A DNA stretch of 64,000 bases from Puniceicoccales bacterium (lineage in GTDB: Bacteria > Verrucomicrobiota > Verrucomicrobiia > Opitutales > UBA953). Below are positions 18,090 through 27,665 of this stretch, in pieces (the stretch's first letter is position 1; each line of letters begins with the position of its first letter). Made by a program: the position numbers and the translations under genes. The stretch covers positions 1 through 64,000 of the forward strand of contig JAIRPL010000053.1 of assembly GCA_031256995.1 (NCBI GenBank), given 5' to 3'. The notes beneath the pieces are model-generated. The model did no database searches, was not told the origin of the DNA, and saw nothing but the letters and a program-made list of their open reading frames with translations.

Positions 18090-19085
18090 ATGTCATCCAA
18101 AAAATTGCCACTTTCCGGGCACGTGGAGATTGCCGTGTTGTGCGGAGCCGTTTCCCCGGAGCGCGACGTTTCGCTGCGTTCCGGCAAGGCGGTCGCCGAG
18201 GCGCTTGAGAAACGGCACGCCGGGCGCGTGAAACTCCACCAGCTCGAAGCCAATCTATTGCCTGACGGGCTTGATCCGGCGCGGCACGTTATTTTTCCCG
18301 TCATACATGGCGACTACGGCGAGGATGGCGGGATCCAAGGCGAACTTGACGCGCGAGGTTTCGCCTACGTCGGCTGCGGCGCGGAGGCCAGCCGGATTTG
18401 CATCAACAAGGCGGCGGCGAAGCAGCGTTTTCGCCAGGCCGGAGTGGCTGTTGCCGCCGGTTTTGCTTTCAATGTGGCTGTTGCCGGCAAGGAAGAAGGC
18501 GGAGTGCCGGCAAAACCATCGCCAGAGGAGATTTTTGCCGCCCTTGGTTCCGATGATATCGTTTTGAAGCCTGTGGACAAAGGCAGCAGCGTCGGCCTGC
18601 ATTTCCTGTGCGGTGCGGCGGCCGTGGCCAGCGCCCTCGCCGGGCTTCCCGCAGGACGCTGGCTTGCCGAGGCGCGCGAGACGGGCCGTGAGATGACTGT
18701 CGGCATTCTCAATGGAAAGGCCTTGGGCATTGTGGAGATTCGTCCCGCCGGGGGGCGTTATGACTATTCGACAAAATACACCGCAGGGGCCAGCGAGTAC
18801 ATCTATCCCGCGCCTGTCGCACCCGAGATTGCCACGGCCGCGGCCGCCGAGGCTGAGCGTATTTTTCAGGCTTGCGGGTGTCGCGATTTTGCGCGCCCGG
18901 ACTTCATCCTGCGTCCGGATGGCTCCCGCATATTCTTGGAAATCAACACCATGCCGGGGATGACTGCCACCAGCCTTTTCCCGAAAAGCGCCAGCTGCCA
19001 GGGCCTTGATTTCGAGACTTTGTGCGAGCGCATGGTGCAACCCGCCCTCGCGCGTTTTGCCGTCTCCGGGGCCGCACGCGGTTAA
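18090..19085 (+). CDS. ddl: D-alanine--D-alanine ligase
   Basis: 331 residues from the ATG at 18090. This ATP-grasp enzyme makes the D-Ala-D-Ala dipeptide of peptidoglycan. Motifs are VIHGDYGEDGGIQGELDARG in the N-terminal domain, VLKPVDKGSSVGL for ATP binding and ARPDFILRPDGSRIFLEINT with PGMT for metal and substrate binding. It is separated from the ftsQA pair (29.4 kb), although these often cluster. It ends 5 bp before mutY, suggesting one transcript. Confidence 0.95.
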   Translation: MSSKKLPLSGHVEIAVLCGAVSPERDVSLRSGKAVAEALEKRHAGRVKLHQLEANLLPDGLDPARHVIFPVIHGDYGEDGGIQGELDARGFAYVGCGAEASRICINKAAAKQRFRQAGVAVAAGFAFNVAVAGKEEGGVPAKPSPEEIFAALGSDDIVLKPVDKGSSVGLHFLCGAAAVASALAGLPAGRWLAEARETGREMTVGILNGKALGIVEIRPAGGRYDYSTKYTAGASEYIYPAPVAPEIATAAAAEAERIFQACGCRDFARPDFILRPDGSRIFLEINTMPGMTATSLFPKSASCQGLDFETLCERMVQPALARFAVSGAARG

Positions 19086-19090
19086 GCAGA

Positions 19091-20224
19091 ATGCCCGATT
19101 CCCCGTCCCACTGCCTGCCTGCGGCATCCGATTTGCCGGCCCTCCGCGCCATGCTGGCGGCGTGGTTTGCCAAAAATCAACGGCACATGGATTGGCGCGA
19201 GACCCCGTCCCTTTACCGGACCGTTGTCTCGGAATTCATGCTCCAGCAGACACGCGTCGACACCGTCCGGCCGTATTTCAAGCGTTGGACAACGCTGTGG
19301 CCGGATTTCAAGGCGCTGTCTGGCGCAAGCGAGGAGGCCGTGGTCAAGGCGTGGGAAGGACTGGGGTACTACACGCGGGCGCGCAATTTGCGCCGGCTCG
19401 CCATGGCTGTCGCCTCCATGCCTTCCCCGCCGTTGACAGCCCGCGAATGGGCGGCCTTGCCGGGTGTCGGCCCTTACACGGCCGCCGCCATCGCCAGCAT
19501 TGCTTGCGGCGAGCCTGTGGCCGTGGTTGACGGCAACGTCGTCCGTGTCCTCTCGCGACTCATGGGCGACACCCGCGAATTCCGGGATAATACTGCCGCC
19601 GCAAAGGCATTCGCCGCGCCTGCCGGGTGCTTGCTGGATCCCGCCGCGCCGGGCATTCATAATCAAGCCGTCATGGAACTTGGCGCGTTGATCTGCCTGC
19701 CGCGGACGCCGCTCTGCCCGCATTGTCCCTTGGAGGGTTTTTGTGTTGCGGGAAAAACGGGAAATCCAGAGGAGTTTCCGCGTTTTTTGCCCCGGAAAAC
19801 GGAAAAAATCACAATCACGCGCCTCCTATGCGTGGACTCCGGGCACATCCTGCTCTTCCGCCATGACACGAAGGCACGCCGTCTTTCCGGGATTTATGAG
19901 CTTCCCGACGTCCTCCTGTTTCCGCATTTCCACCCGGCAGCCGGGCCGGTTTTTGTGAAAAAACGCGCCATTTCCAACCAGTTGATCACCGAGGTCATTT
20001 GCCGGGCCAGCCCCGAGGAGCTTCATTGTGCGCGAAATGCCGCCGACACCGCGAACGCCGGCGTCTTTGCTGCAGGAAATGTCCGGATTCACGGCTCCCG
20101 CCATTCCACGGGCACCCTTGCCGGCAGTCTTGAATGGATGCCAGCCGGCCAGCTTTCGCAGATCTCCCTTTCCGGCCCGCATCGCAAATGGCTCTCCAGT
20201 TTTTTGCCGGTGCCACAGGCATAG
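19091..20224 (+). CDS. mutY: A/G-specific adenine glycosylase MutY
   Basis: 377 residues. It removes adenine mispaired with 8-oxoguanine. The N-terminal domain has VSEFMLQQTRVDTV, the helix-hairpin-helix LPGVGPYTAAAIASIA and the catalytic Asp in VVDGNVVRVLSR. The [4Fe-4S] motif is CLPRTPLCPHCPLEGFC, spacing C-X6-C-X2-C-X5-C. The C-terminal third is a divergent NUDIX-like 8-oxoG recognition domain. The gene is 5 bp after ddl. Confidence 0.95.
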   Translation: MPDSPSHCLPAASDLPALRAMLAAWFAKNQRHMDWRETPSLYRTVVSEFMLQQTRVDTVRPYFKRWTTLWPDFKALSGASEEAVVKAWEGLGYYTRARNLRRLAMAVASMPSPPLTAREWAALPGVGPYTAAAIASIACGEPVAVVDGNVVRVLSRLMGDTREFRDNTAAAKAFAAPAGCLLDPAAPGIHNQAVMELGALICLPRTPLCPHCPLEGFCVAGKTGNPEEFPRFLPRKTEKITITRLLCVDSGHILLFRHDTKARRLSGIYELPDVLLFPHFHPAAGPVFVKKRAISNQLITEVICRASPEELHCARNAADTANAGVFAAGNVRIHGSRHSTGTLAGSLEWMPAGQLSQISLSGPHRKWLSSFLPVPQA

Positions 20225-20364
20225 GGCGCGCCGCCACAGGGTTGTTTGGCATCCCGGAAAAGGACGGAAAACCCGGGGCAGCGCGTCACAAGCCGGCCGC
20301 CCCGCGAACAAAGGACGGCAAAACATGCCGCACGCGCGGCCGGGGCCTTTTCCCTGGCGCATGC

Positions 20365-21696
20365 TTATTCGCGCAAATCCACGGGAAGATAGTCGCGGAC
20401 GGAGGGGCCGGTGTAGATTTGGCGGGGCCGGTAGATGCGCGGGCGCCCCGCAAAGGCGACCTCGCGCCAATGGGCCACCCACCCGGGCATGCGCCCGATG
20501 GCAAACATCACCGTGAACATGTTTATCGGAATGCCGATGGCGCGCAGGATGATCCCGCTGTAAAAATCCACGTTGGGGTAAAGCTTGCGGTCAACGAAAT
20601 AGGGATCGCTCAGGGCGATGCTTTCCAGGCGGCGGGCGATGTCCAGCAGCGGATCCTTTACGCCAAGCTCATTGAGAAGCTCCTCGCAGGCCTTCCCTAT
20701 GATTTTGGCGCGCGGGTCGTAATTGCGGTAGATGCGGTGCCCGAATCCCATGAGGCGCCGCCTGCCCACCTTGGCCTCGGCAACAAAACGGGTGCCGTCG
20801 TCCTTGTCATCGTGGATGGCTTGGAGCATTTCGATGACGGCCTGGTTGGCCCCGCCGTGGAACGGCCCCCACAGGGCGCACACGCCGGAGGCCGCGCTGG
20901 CGAACAGGTTGGCGCCGGAGGAGGCGACCATGCGCACGGTTGAGGTGGAGCAGTTCTGCTCGTGGTCGGCGTGGAGAAGCAGGATGAGGTTGAGGGCGCG
21001 GGAGACGACGGGCGGGCACTCAAAATGCTCATAGGGATCGGAGAACATCATGTGCAGGAAGTTCTCGCAGTAGTTGAGGCTGCGCTTGGGGTAGATGACC
21101 GGAAGCCCCTTGCTCATGCGGTATGCCATCGCCGTGATGGTGCGCACCTTGGAAATGAGCGTCGCGGCCGCCTCGTCAAAATTGTCCGTCTCGCCAAAAT
21201 GGGTGTTTGTCGCCAGATGAGGGTAATAACAGGCGAGGGCGTTGACCATCGCCCCAAGGAGGGCCATCGGGTGGGCGTCGCGCGGGTAGCTCTCAAAAAG
21301 ATAGACCATGCGCTCATGGATGTGCGCGTTTTCGGTGAGCAGGGCCGAGAAGCGCGCGCGCTGCGGGCGCGTGGGCAGCTCGCCGTAGATGACCAGATAG
21401 GCGGTCTCGACAAAGTGCGAATGCTCGGCGAGCTGCTCGATGGGGTAGCCGCGATAACGCAGGATGCCCTTTTCGCCGTCTATGTATGTGACATTGCTTT
21501 GGCAGGAACCGGTGTTGGCATACCCCTCGTCAAAAGTGATGGAGCCGGTCTGCTCGCGCAGGCGCGTGATGTCAAAGGCAGGCTCGCCCTCGGTGCCCCT
21601 GAGAATGGGCAGCAGGACATCCCTTCCGTCCGGCAGGACGAGCCGGGCAGAAGGATCTGGGGCGGTGGTGGTCGCGGGGAAGGCTTGTTGATTCAT
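20365..21696 (-). CDS. gltA: Citrate synthase
   Basis: 443 residues, the long hexameric (type II) form typical of Gram-negative bacteria. It condenses acetyl-CoA and oxaloacetate to citrate. Catalytic regions include [30 protein letters not shown] and [14 protein letters not shown], with [13 protein letters not shown] containing the Asp. It is convergent with mutY across a 140-bp spacer, and upstream lies hisH in the same direction. Confidence 0.97.
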   Translation of the reverse strand: MNQQAFPATTTAPDPSARLVLPDGRDVLLPILRGTEGEPAFDITRLREQTGSITFDEGYANTGSCQSNVTYIDGEKGILRYRGYPIEQLAEHSHFVETAYLVIYGELPTRPQRARFSALLTENAHIHERMVYLFESYPRDAHPMALLGAMVNALACYYPHLATNTHFGETDNFDEAAATLISKVRTITAMAYRMSKGLPVIYPKRSLNYCENFLHMMFSDPYEHFECPPVVSRALNLILLLHADHEQNCSTSTVRMVASSGANLFASAASGVCALWGPFHGGANQAVIEMLQAIHDDKDDGTRFVAEAKVGRRRLMGFGHRIYRNYDPRAKIIGKACEELLNELGVKDPLLDIARRLESIALSDPYFVDRKLYPNVDFYSGIILRAIGIPINMFTVMFAIGRMPGWVAHWREVAFAGRPRIYRPRQIYTGPSVRDYLPVDLRE

Positions 21697-21838
21697 GGAG
21701 GTATGCTGCGTTCAGTCGTTGATGTTCGTGGTTGTCGCATCGGCGCATCCGAACGGGAAGACGCCGCGCCACTTTGCGCCAATGCATCCGGCACGGCACA
21801 CACGCCGCCGGTCTGGCGCGCGCCAAGGCGCCACGCCA

Positions 21839-22528
21839 TCAGAGGGCGGCGGCGTGGGTTAAGAAATTCCGGTAAAGTTGCAACCCTTTAGACTGGCTTT
21901 TTTCCGGGTGATACTGCGTGGCAAAACAGTTGCCACGCCAGATCCCGCTCGCAAAACGAAAGCCATACTCCGTCTCGCACCAAACAAGTCCGGGCGGGAC
22001 CTCGGCAAGGTGGTAGCTGTGCACAAAATAAAACGCCTCGCCGGATGCGCGAAGCCCCTGCGCAAGCGGGGCGCCGGCGCGGAAGTCCACGGTGTTCCAG
22101 CCCATGTGCGGCACCTTGAGCGCCGTGTTGCGCGGAAAACGCCGCACGACTCCGGGAAAAATGCCAAGACCCTCGCAATTGCCCTCCTCCGAGTGCCCGA
22201 AAAGCGCCTGCAGCCCAAGGCAGACGCCAAAAAACGGGCGATCGGCGGCGATCCACTCACGAATAAGCCCGTCAAAGCCCGTCCGGGACAGGCAATCCAT
22301 GCAGTCCACAATCGCCCCTTGTCCTGGAAACACCAGCGCGCGCGCGTCAGCCGGGATGTCCGCAGGCCGCGCCGCAAGCGTCACGACCGCGCCGCAATGC
22401 TCAAGGGCGCGCGCCACGCTGCGCAGGTTGCCCATCCCATAGTCGATCACGGCGACGGGGACGCGGGGCGTGGCGGAGGCGGCAGTGGCATTGGGCGCGA
22501 TGGTGCTGGTGGGAGTGGCGTCAGGCAT
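21839..22528 (-). CDS. hisH: Imidazole glycerol phosphate synthase, glutaminase subunit
   Basis: 229 residues. This class I glutamine amidotransferase supplies ammonia to HisF in histidine synthesis. The nucleophile Cys lies in [11 protein letters not shown] and the His-Glu pair in [12 protein letters not shown]. The phrase [18 protein letters not shown] is the HisH start. A Thr/Ala-rich stretch of about 20 residues precedes it, so a downstream start is possible. hisF is not adjacent. Confidence 0.93.
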   Translation of the reverse strand: MPDATPTSTIAPNATAASATPRVPVAVIDYGMGNLRSVARALEHCGAVVTLAARPADIPADARALVFPGQGAIVDCMDCLSRTGFDGLIREWIAADRPFFGVCLGLQALFGHSEEGNCEGLGIFPGVVRRFPRNTALKVPHMGWNTVDFRAGAPLAQGLRASGEAFYFVHSYHLAEVPPGLVWCETEYGFRFASGIWRGNCFATQYHPEKSQSKGLQLYRNFLTHAAAL

Positions 22529-22705
22529 GTTTTTTGCGCCGCCAACCTATGTCCAAACGCACGACCTTGTCGAGCGCTCCAAACCTGCGGCAGAATTTCT
22601 TGGCAAAACACGCCTCCCTTCCCAAAAAAACAGCCCATTTTCCTGCGCCAAAAGGTTGACATGCCCGGCGGGTGCGGCATCCTCCGCCCTCCAATTCCAA
22701 TTTGC

Positions 22706-22975
22706 ATGGCTAACATCAAGTCCTCCGAAAAAGACATCCGCCGCACGGAAAAACGCACCGCCGCCAACAAGGCAGTGCGCAGTCGTCTTAAGACCCTCAC
22801 CAAAACCGCGCGCGAGGCTGTCAAAGGCAACGACACCGACAAGGCGAAGGCGGCGGTCGCAACCACCGCCAGCGCCTTCGACAAAGCCGCAAAAACCGGT
22901 ATCGTCCACAAGAACAAGGCGAACCGCCTTAAGTCACAGCTGGCCAAGGCCGCCGCGAAAACCAAGGCTGCGTGA
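22706..22975 (+). CDS. rpsT: 30S ribosomal protein S20
   Basis: 89 residues, starting MANIKSSEKDIRRTEKRTAA, the conserved S20 N-terminus. It is Lys/Ala-rich and helical throughout, as expected for this primary 16S rRNA binder. I chose the ATG at 22706, as upstream in-frame sequence is unrelated. A TTGACA at 22656-22661 could be the -35 box of its own promoter. The gene diverges from hisH. Confidence 0.96.
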   Translation: MANIKSSEKDIRRTEKRTAANKAVRSRLKTLTKTAREAVKGNDTDKAKAAVATTASAFDKAAKTGIVHKNKANRLKSQLAKAAAKTKAA

Positions 22976-23163
22976 GGCGCCCTCCGCCCTCCCCATCACG
23001 CCGCCGGATATGACGCTCCCAGGGTCCATTGCGACCTTGGGGCGTGTTGTTTTTTGCCTTCTTCCCGCCCCCCTGCGGGAATCCCCTTTGCGCCCTCACG
23101 CGGACGCGCCGCCCCGCCCCCAACCTTGACAGCCTGAATCGAGGCGGCAACCTCGGGCGCGTC

Positions 23164-23883
23164 ATGGATTATTCAAACCGCACCTACCTTGTTTCCGCCG
23201 CGCCGGCAGATGTGCGCGCCAGTTTTTACCGCAAGACCTATGGCACCGCCGCGCTTGCCTTCGCCGCGTGGGCCGTGCTGCTTGGCGGACTCTTTGAATC
23301 CGGTGCCGCCGTCCCGATCATCAAGCTCATGTTTGCCGCGAAGTTCAGCTGGCTGCTCGTGCTGGGGGTTTTCTGGGTCGCCACCCACTTCGGGCAGCGT
23401 TTTGCCTTCGGGGAGACCCGCGCGACACAATACCTCGGCCTCGGCATCCACATCGCCGCCTACGCCGTGCTTTTCGTTCCCCTCATTGGCGTGGTGCTCG
23501 TTCAATCCGGAGGCAACCCCGACGACGCGTTTGCCGAGATACTGCTTCCTGCCGGCGTCTCCACCGCGGCCCTCTTCGCGGCGCTCACGGCCACGGTGTT
23601 CATGACAAAGACCGACTTCTCCTTCCTGCGCACCGCCGTCATCATAGGCTCCTTCCTCGCGCTGGGGGCGATTGTCCTGTTCACGCTGTTCGGCGTCACC
23701 GTCGGCGTCTGGTTCGCGATCGCCATGACTCTTCTCATGTCCGCCGCGATACTCTGGCAGACGCACCAGCTCAAAAATTCCTGCGACACAAGCCAGCACA
23801 TCGGCGCGGCAACCATCATCTTCGCCGCCTTCATGACGCTGCTTTGGTACGTCATCCAGATCTTTTTGACCCGTCGCGACTGA
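23164..23883 (+). CDS. Bax inhibitor-1 (YbhL/YccA) family membrane protein
   Basis: 239 residues with about seven hydrophobic helices. The N-terminal RASFYRKTYGTAALAFAAWA and the helix-6/7 region WQTHQLKNSCDTSQHIGAAT are features of the BI-1/TMBIM family, calcium-leak type membrane proteins. The usual family phrase ending in a polar Asp near the C-terminus is only loosely conserved. It ends 5 bp before tlyA, so they may be co-transcribed. Confidence 0.85.
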   Translation: MDYSNRTYLVSAAPADVRASFYRKTYGTAALAFAAWAVLLGGLFESGAAVPIIKLMFAAKFSWLLVLGVFWVATHFGQRFAFGETRATQYLGLGIHIAAYAVLFVPLIGVVLVQSGGNPDDAFAEILLPAGVSTAALFAALTATVFMTKTDFSFLRTAVIIGSFLALGAIVLFTLFGVTVGVWFAIAMTLLMSAAILWQTHQLKNSCDTSQHIGAATIIFAAFMTLLWYVIQIFLTRRD

Positions 23884-23888
23884 CCGCC

Positions 23889-24659
23889 GTGGAAAAACCC
23901 CGGAAAGTTCGCGCGGATGAGTTGCTCGTTCTGCAAAACAAAGCGCCTTCACGTTCCATCGCGAAGGCGCTTGTCATGTCTGGCAAGGTGCGCGTCGGCC
24001 CGGACAGCGTGGTGGGCAAGCCTTCCGACCTGTTCCCGATCGACGCGCCGCTGTCCGTCGCGGCGCCTCCGCCCTATGTCAGCCGGGGCGGGGAGAAGCT
24101 TGCCGCCGCCCTTCGCCGCTTCCAGATAAACCCCGCGGGCCTCCATGCGCTCGACATCGGCGCCTCGACGGGGGGCTTCACCGACTGTCTCCTGCAGAAC
24201 GGCGCGGCTGGCGTGGTGTGCGTTGACGTCGGGCGCGCGCAACTCCATCCCCGCCTGAGGAGCGATCCACGCGTCACCAATCTTGAGAAAATCAATGCCC
24301 GGCTGCTCGACGACACAGTCCTGCCCCTTCCCATGTTCGGGATTGTCGTCATGGACCTTTCGTTCATCTCCCTCAGGAAAGTGCTCGCCCCCGCCTGGCG
24401 GCGCGTTGCCCGGTCCGGCTGGCTTGTGGCGCTGATAAAACCCCAGTTTGAGGCCGGGAAAGCCGAGGTGGACAAAGGCCGCGGAGTCATCCGCGATCCG
24501 CAAGTGCATGAGCGCGTCGTTCGCGAAATCACGGAATTTGCCTCCAAGGAACTTCCCGGCATCCAGTCTTCCCACGTGACCGACTCCCCGATCGAGGGCG
24601 GTGACGGAAATCGCGAATTTCTCTTTGCGGCGCAAAAAGCCGCGCCACCCCCCGGATGA
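23889..24659 (+). CDS. tlyA: TlyA family rRNA (cytidine-2'-O)-methyltransferase
   Basis: 256 residues from a GTG at 23889. The start is chosen because it lies just after the previous stop and immediately before the S4 RNA-binding domain (KVRADELL to KVRVGPDSVVGK). The FtsJ-like methyltransferase domain follows, with SAM motif LDIGASTGGFTDCLLQNGA, motif IV VVMDLSFISL and KPQFEAGK. TlyA methylates 16S and/or 23S rRNA cytidines and was once annotated as haemolysin A. Confidence 0.92.
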   Translation: MEKPRKVRADELLVLQNKAPSRSIAKALVMSGKVRVGPDSVVGKPSDLFPIDAPLSVAAPPPYVSRGGEKLAAALRRFQINPAGLHALDIGASTGGFTDCLLQNGAAGVVCVDVGRAQLHPRLRSDPRVTNLEKINARLLDDTVLPLPMFGIVVMDLSFISLRKVLAPAWRRVARSGWLVALIKPQFEAGKAEVDKGRGVIRDPQVHERVVREITEFASKELPGIQSSHVTDSPIEGGDGNREFLFAAQKAAPPPG

Positions 24660-24721
24660 AACGTCCGTGCCGAGTTTTCTTTTGCGGAATGACACGAAAA
24701 ACGGCATCTTGGGGGCAAAAC

Positions 24722-25870
24722 ATGGATATTCGCCAGTACTTCGCCCAAAAATTTCACACCACGCCAGCCTTGGTGGCCCGCGCGCCGGGTCGCTTGGAAT
24801 TCATCGGGAACCACCTTGACTACAACGGCGGCCCGGTGATCGGCGCCGCCATTGACCGCTACGTGACCGCCGCCATCTCGCCCCGCGATGACGCCAAAAT
24901 CCTTCTCGCAAGCGACGCGCGCGAGACCATCGCCGAGGTCGCGCTGGCGGACATCGCCCCCCTCACCGGGGACGCCATGTGGGCCAACTATGTACTTGGC
25001 GTCTTCAAGGTGCTGCGCGACGCCGGCCTGCGGGCGGAGCGGGGCTTTAACATCGCCCTCGTAAGCGATCTTCCCATCGGCGCCGGACTCTCCAGCAGCG
25101 CGGCAATCGAGCTTGCGGCCGCCTACGCCATTGCGCGCCTCCACAACTTCCCGCTTGATCCCCGAAGTGCCGCCATCCATGGGCGCGCCGCCGAGAACAC
25201 CTTCGTCGGGATGCCCTGCGGCATCCTCGACCAGGGCACCAGCGCCTTCGGGAAAGCCGGCTCGCTCGTCCTGATCGATTGCGCGGAAAACACCTTTTCG
25301 ACATGCCCGATGCCCGGTGGCGCGCGCTTCTGGGTGTTCAACACGCGCAAAAAGCACGCGCTCATCGACGGCCTCTACGCCGAGCGCAACCGCGAGTGCC
25401 GCGAGGCATTTGCCATGCTCGCCGCGGCAACCCCGGGCCTGCGCAATCTGGCCTCGGCCACCAGGGAGCAGGTCGCGGCGGCGGAAGCCGCGCTGGGTGT
25501 CGCACGCCACAAGCGCGCCCTGCACGTCGTGGACGAAACCGGGCGCGTCCACGCCACCCTTGCCGCGCTCAAGACAGGCGACCTTGCGGCGGTCGGTCGC
25601 GCCCTGAATGCATCGCACAACAGCTCGCGGCTGCTCTTCGAAAACTCCTGTGACGAGCTTGACCACCTCGCCGCGCACCTCGCCAAGACACCGGGTGTGT
25701 ACGGCGCGCGCCTCACGGGCGGCGGCTTTGGCGGGGCCGTCATGGCCCTCACCGACGAATCCTTCGACAGCCGGTCCGCGGAGCAAGTCGCCGCGGCCTA
25801 CGCTGAAAAATTTGGAGACAGCCCCTCGGTCTTTCACGCCATCACAGGCGATGGCGCCACCTTGCTTTAA
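24722..25870 (+). CDS. galK: Galactokinase
   Basis: 382 residues, a GHMP kinase that phosphorylates galactose at C1. The galactokinase signature appears as GRLEFIGNHLDYNGGPV, with Asn where the usual motif has Glu (GEHTDY). ATP binding is at LPIGAGLSSSAAIELA, and motif 3 is LTGGGFGGAVMAL. The catalytic Asp and Arg regions are PCGILDQGTSAF and the N-terminal GR. The start at 24722 was chosen as the first ATG matching family length. The exact sugar could differ, as GHMP kinases vary. Confidence 0.87.
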   Translation: MDIRQYFAQKFHTTPALVARAPGRLEFIGNHLDYNGGPVIGAAIDRYVTAAISPRDDAKILLASDARETIAEVALADIAPLTGDAMWANYVLGVFKVLRDAGLRAERGFNIALVSDLPIGAGLSSSAAIELAAAYAIARLHNFPLDPRSAAIHGRAAENTFVGMPCGILDQGTSAFGKAGSLVLIDCAENTFSTCPMPGGARFWVFNTRKKHALIDGLYAERNRECREAFAMLAAATPGLRNLASATREQVAAAEAALGVARHKRALHVVDETGRVHATLAALKTGDLAAVGRALNASHNSSRLLFENSCDELDHLAAHLAKTPGVYGARLTGGGFGGAVMALTDESFDSRSAEQVAAAYAEKFGDSPSVFHAITGDGATLL

Positions 25871-25980
25871 GCGCGAAAGGCACGCGGCCAGCCTTGGAAA
25901 GACACCCGCCACCACAAGCCGCCCGCCCCGGTGGCAGCCCGTCCGCCGCAGGCCGGGCGCACGGGATCCCCTTTGAAAAC

Positions 25981-27588
25981 ATGAGCACAACAGCCTCCAC
26001 AGAGAATCCACGCGTCTCCATCTACGACACCACCCTGCGCGACGGCGCGCAGGGGGAAGGCATATCCTTCGCCGACTCCGGAAAAATCCTGTTTGCCCAC
26101 CTGCTCGACGATTTTGGCGTGGATTTCATCGAAGGCGGCTTTGCCGGCTCAAATCCACGTGACCGGAAATTCTTCAGCCAAATCCGGATGGAAAAGCTCC
26201 GGCACGCCAAAATCACCGCATTCGGCAGCACGCGGCGCGCCGATCTCGACGCCAGCGACGACCCCCAGCTCGCCGGCCTGCTCGCCGCCGGCACCGAGCA
26301 TGTCACCATCTTTGGCAAAAGCTCCCTGCTCCAGGCGCGCGAAGTCCTTCGCGTCACCCCGGAGGCCAACCTTCAGATCGTGGCCGACAGCGTCGGATTC
26401 CTCAGCCAGACGCACCACCGCGTCGTCTTCTTTGACGCCGAGCATTTTTTCGACGCTTACAAGGAATCCGCCGCCTACGCCCTTTCCGTCCTTCGCGCCG
26501 CGCACGCGCACGGCGCCGCGGCCCTCGTGCTGTGCGACACCAACGGCGGCACGCTCCCCCACGAGATACACGCCATCACCACCGCCGTCCGCGCCGAGTT
26601 CCCCGGTGTCCAGATAGGCATTCACGCCCACAATGACGCCGGATTGGCCGCCGCCAACTCCCTTGAGGCCGTGCGCGCCGGCGCAACCCAGGTTCAAGGC
26701 ACCATCAACGGCTACGGTGAACGGACGGGCAACGCCGACCTCATAACCATCATGCCCTCCCTTGAGCTGAAGCTCGGCCGGCACGCCATCGGCTCCGGCT
26801 CCCTGCGCGGTTTGCGGACCCTTTCCACGCGCGTGGCCGACCTCGCCAACCAAAAGCCCGACCGGCGCCAGCCCTACGTCGGGCGCGACGCCTTCTGCCA
26901 CAAGGCTGGCGCGCATGTGAACGCCGTGGCGAAATCCCCCGCCACCTACGAACACATCGACCCGGCCCTCGTCGGCAACCAACGCCACATCCTTGTCTCC
27001 GAACTCGCGGGGGCCGCCAACATCCAGCTCAAGGCCTCCGAGCTGGGCCTGTGCACCGCGAATGCCGGGCGCGACCAGCTGCGCGTGGCGCTGGATGCCG
27101 TCAAAAGCCGTGAGAATGAGGGCTACTCCTACGAATCCGCGGACGGCTCCTTCAAGGTGCTCTTCCAGCGCGCGCTCGAGGGCAGCCCGCCCAAGGTGCA
27201 GCTGGACAGCTTCCGCGTCATTGTCGAAAAACGCGAATCCGGCGGGCGCACGGTCAGCGAGGCCACGGTGAAAGTCCGCGTGAACACCGGGGGCGAGGAG
27301 GTGATGCACCACACCGTGGGCGAGGGCGACGGCCCCGTGGACGCCCTGCACGCCGCGCTCGTCGCCGCATTGGAACGCACCCACCCCGGCGCGGCGGGCA
27401 TCCAGCTCACAGACTACCGCGTCCGCATCCTCAACCCCGAGGCCGCGACCCGGGCCACCACGCGAGTCCTCATCGAGTCCGGCGACGGCTCCGCCCATTG
27501 GAGCACCGTTGGCGTCTCGACAAACATCATCGAGGCCTCCGTCCAGGCGCTGCTGGACGGCATCGAGCATAAACTGCGCTTCCCATAG
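25981..27588 (+). CDS. cimA: (R)-citramalate synthase
   Basis: 535 residues. It condenses acetyl-CoA with pyruvate to start the threonine-independent isoleucine route. The N-terminal TIM barrel has IYDTTLRDGAQGEGISF, HAHNDAGLAAANS and QGTINGYGERTGNADL. FCHKAGAHVNAVAKSP lies in the linker, and the C-terminal LeuA-type allosteric domain runs from about residue 400. The TLRDGAQGEG form and the length distinguish CimA from 2-isopropylmalate synthase. It follows galK by 110 bp. Confidence 0.93.
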   Translation: MSTTASTENPRVSIYDTTLRDGAQGEGISFADSGKILFAHLLDDFGVDFIEGGFAGSNPRDRKFFSQIRMEKLRHAKITAFGSTRRADLDASDDPQLAGLLAAGTEHVTIFGKSSLLQAREVLRVTPEANLQIVADSVGFLSQTHHRVVFFDAEHFFDAYKESAAYALSVLRAAHAHGAAALVLCDTNGGTLPHEIHAITTAVRAEFPGVQIGIHAHNDAGLAAANSLEAVRAGATQVQGTINGYGERTGNADLITIMPSLELKLGRHAIGSGSLRGLRTLSTRVADLANQKPDRRQPYVGRDAFCHKAGAHVNAVAKSPATYEHIDPALVGNQRHILVSELAGAANIQLKASELGLCTANAGRDQLRVALDAVKSRENEGYSYESADGSFKVLFQRALEGSPPKVQLDSFRVIVEKRESGGRTVSEATVKVRVNTGGEEVMHHTVGEGDGPVDALHAALVAALERTHPGAAGIQLTDYRVRILNPEAATRATTRVLIESGDGSAHWSTVGVSTNIIEASVQALLDGIEHKLRFP

Positions 27589-27665
27589 GCAACCCGCCCG
27601 CCAAGCCGGCTCCCAGCCGGAACTCCACCACAACAACGCTGTTACAGCCCACAACATTTCCGCAC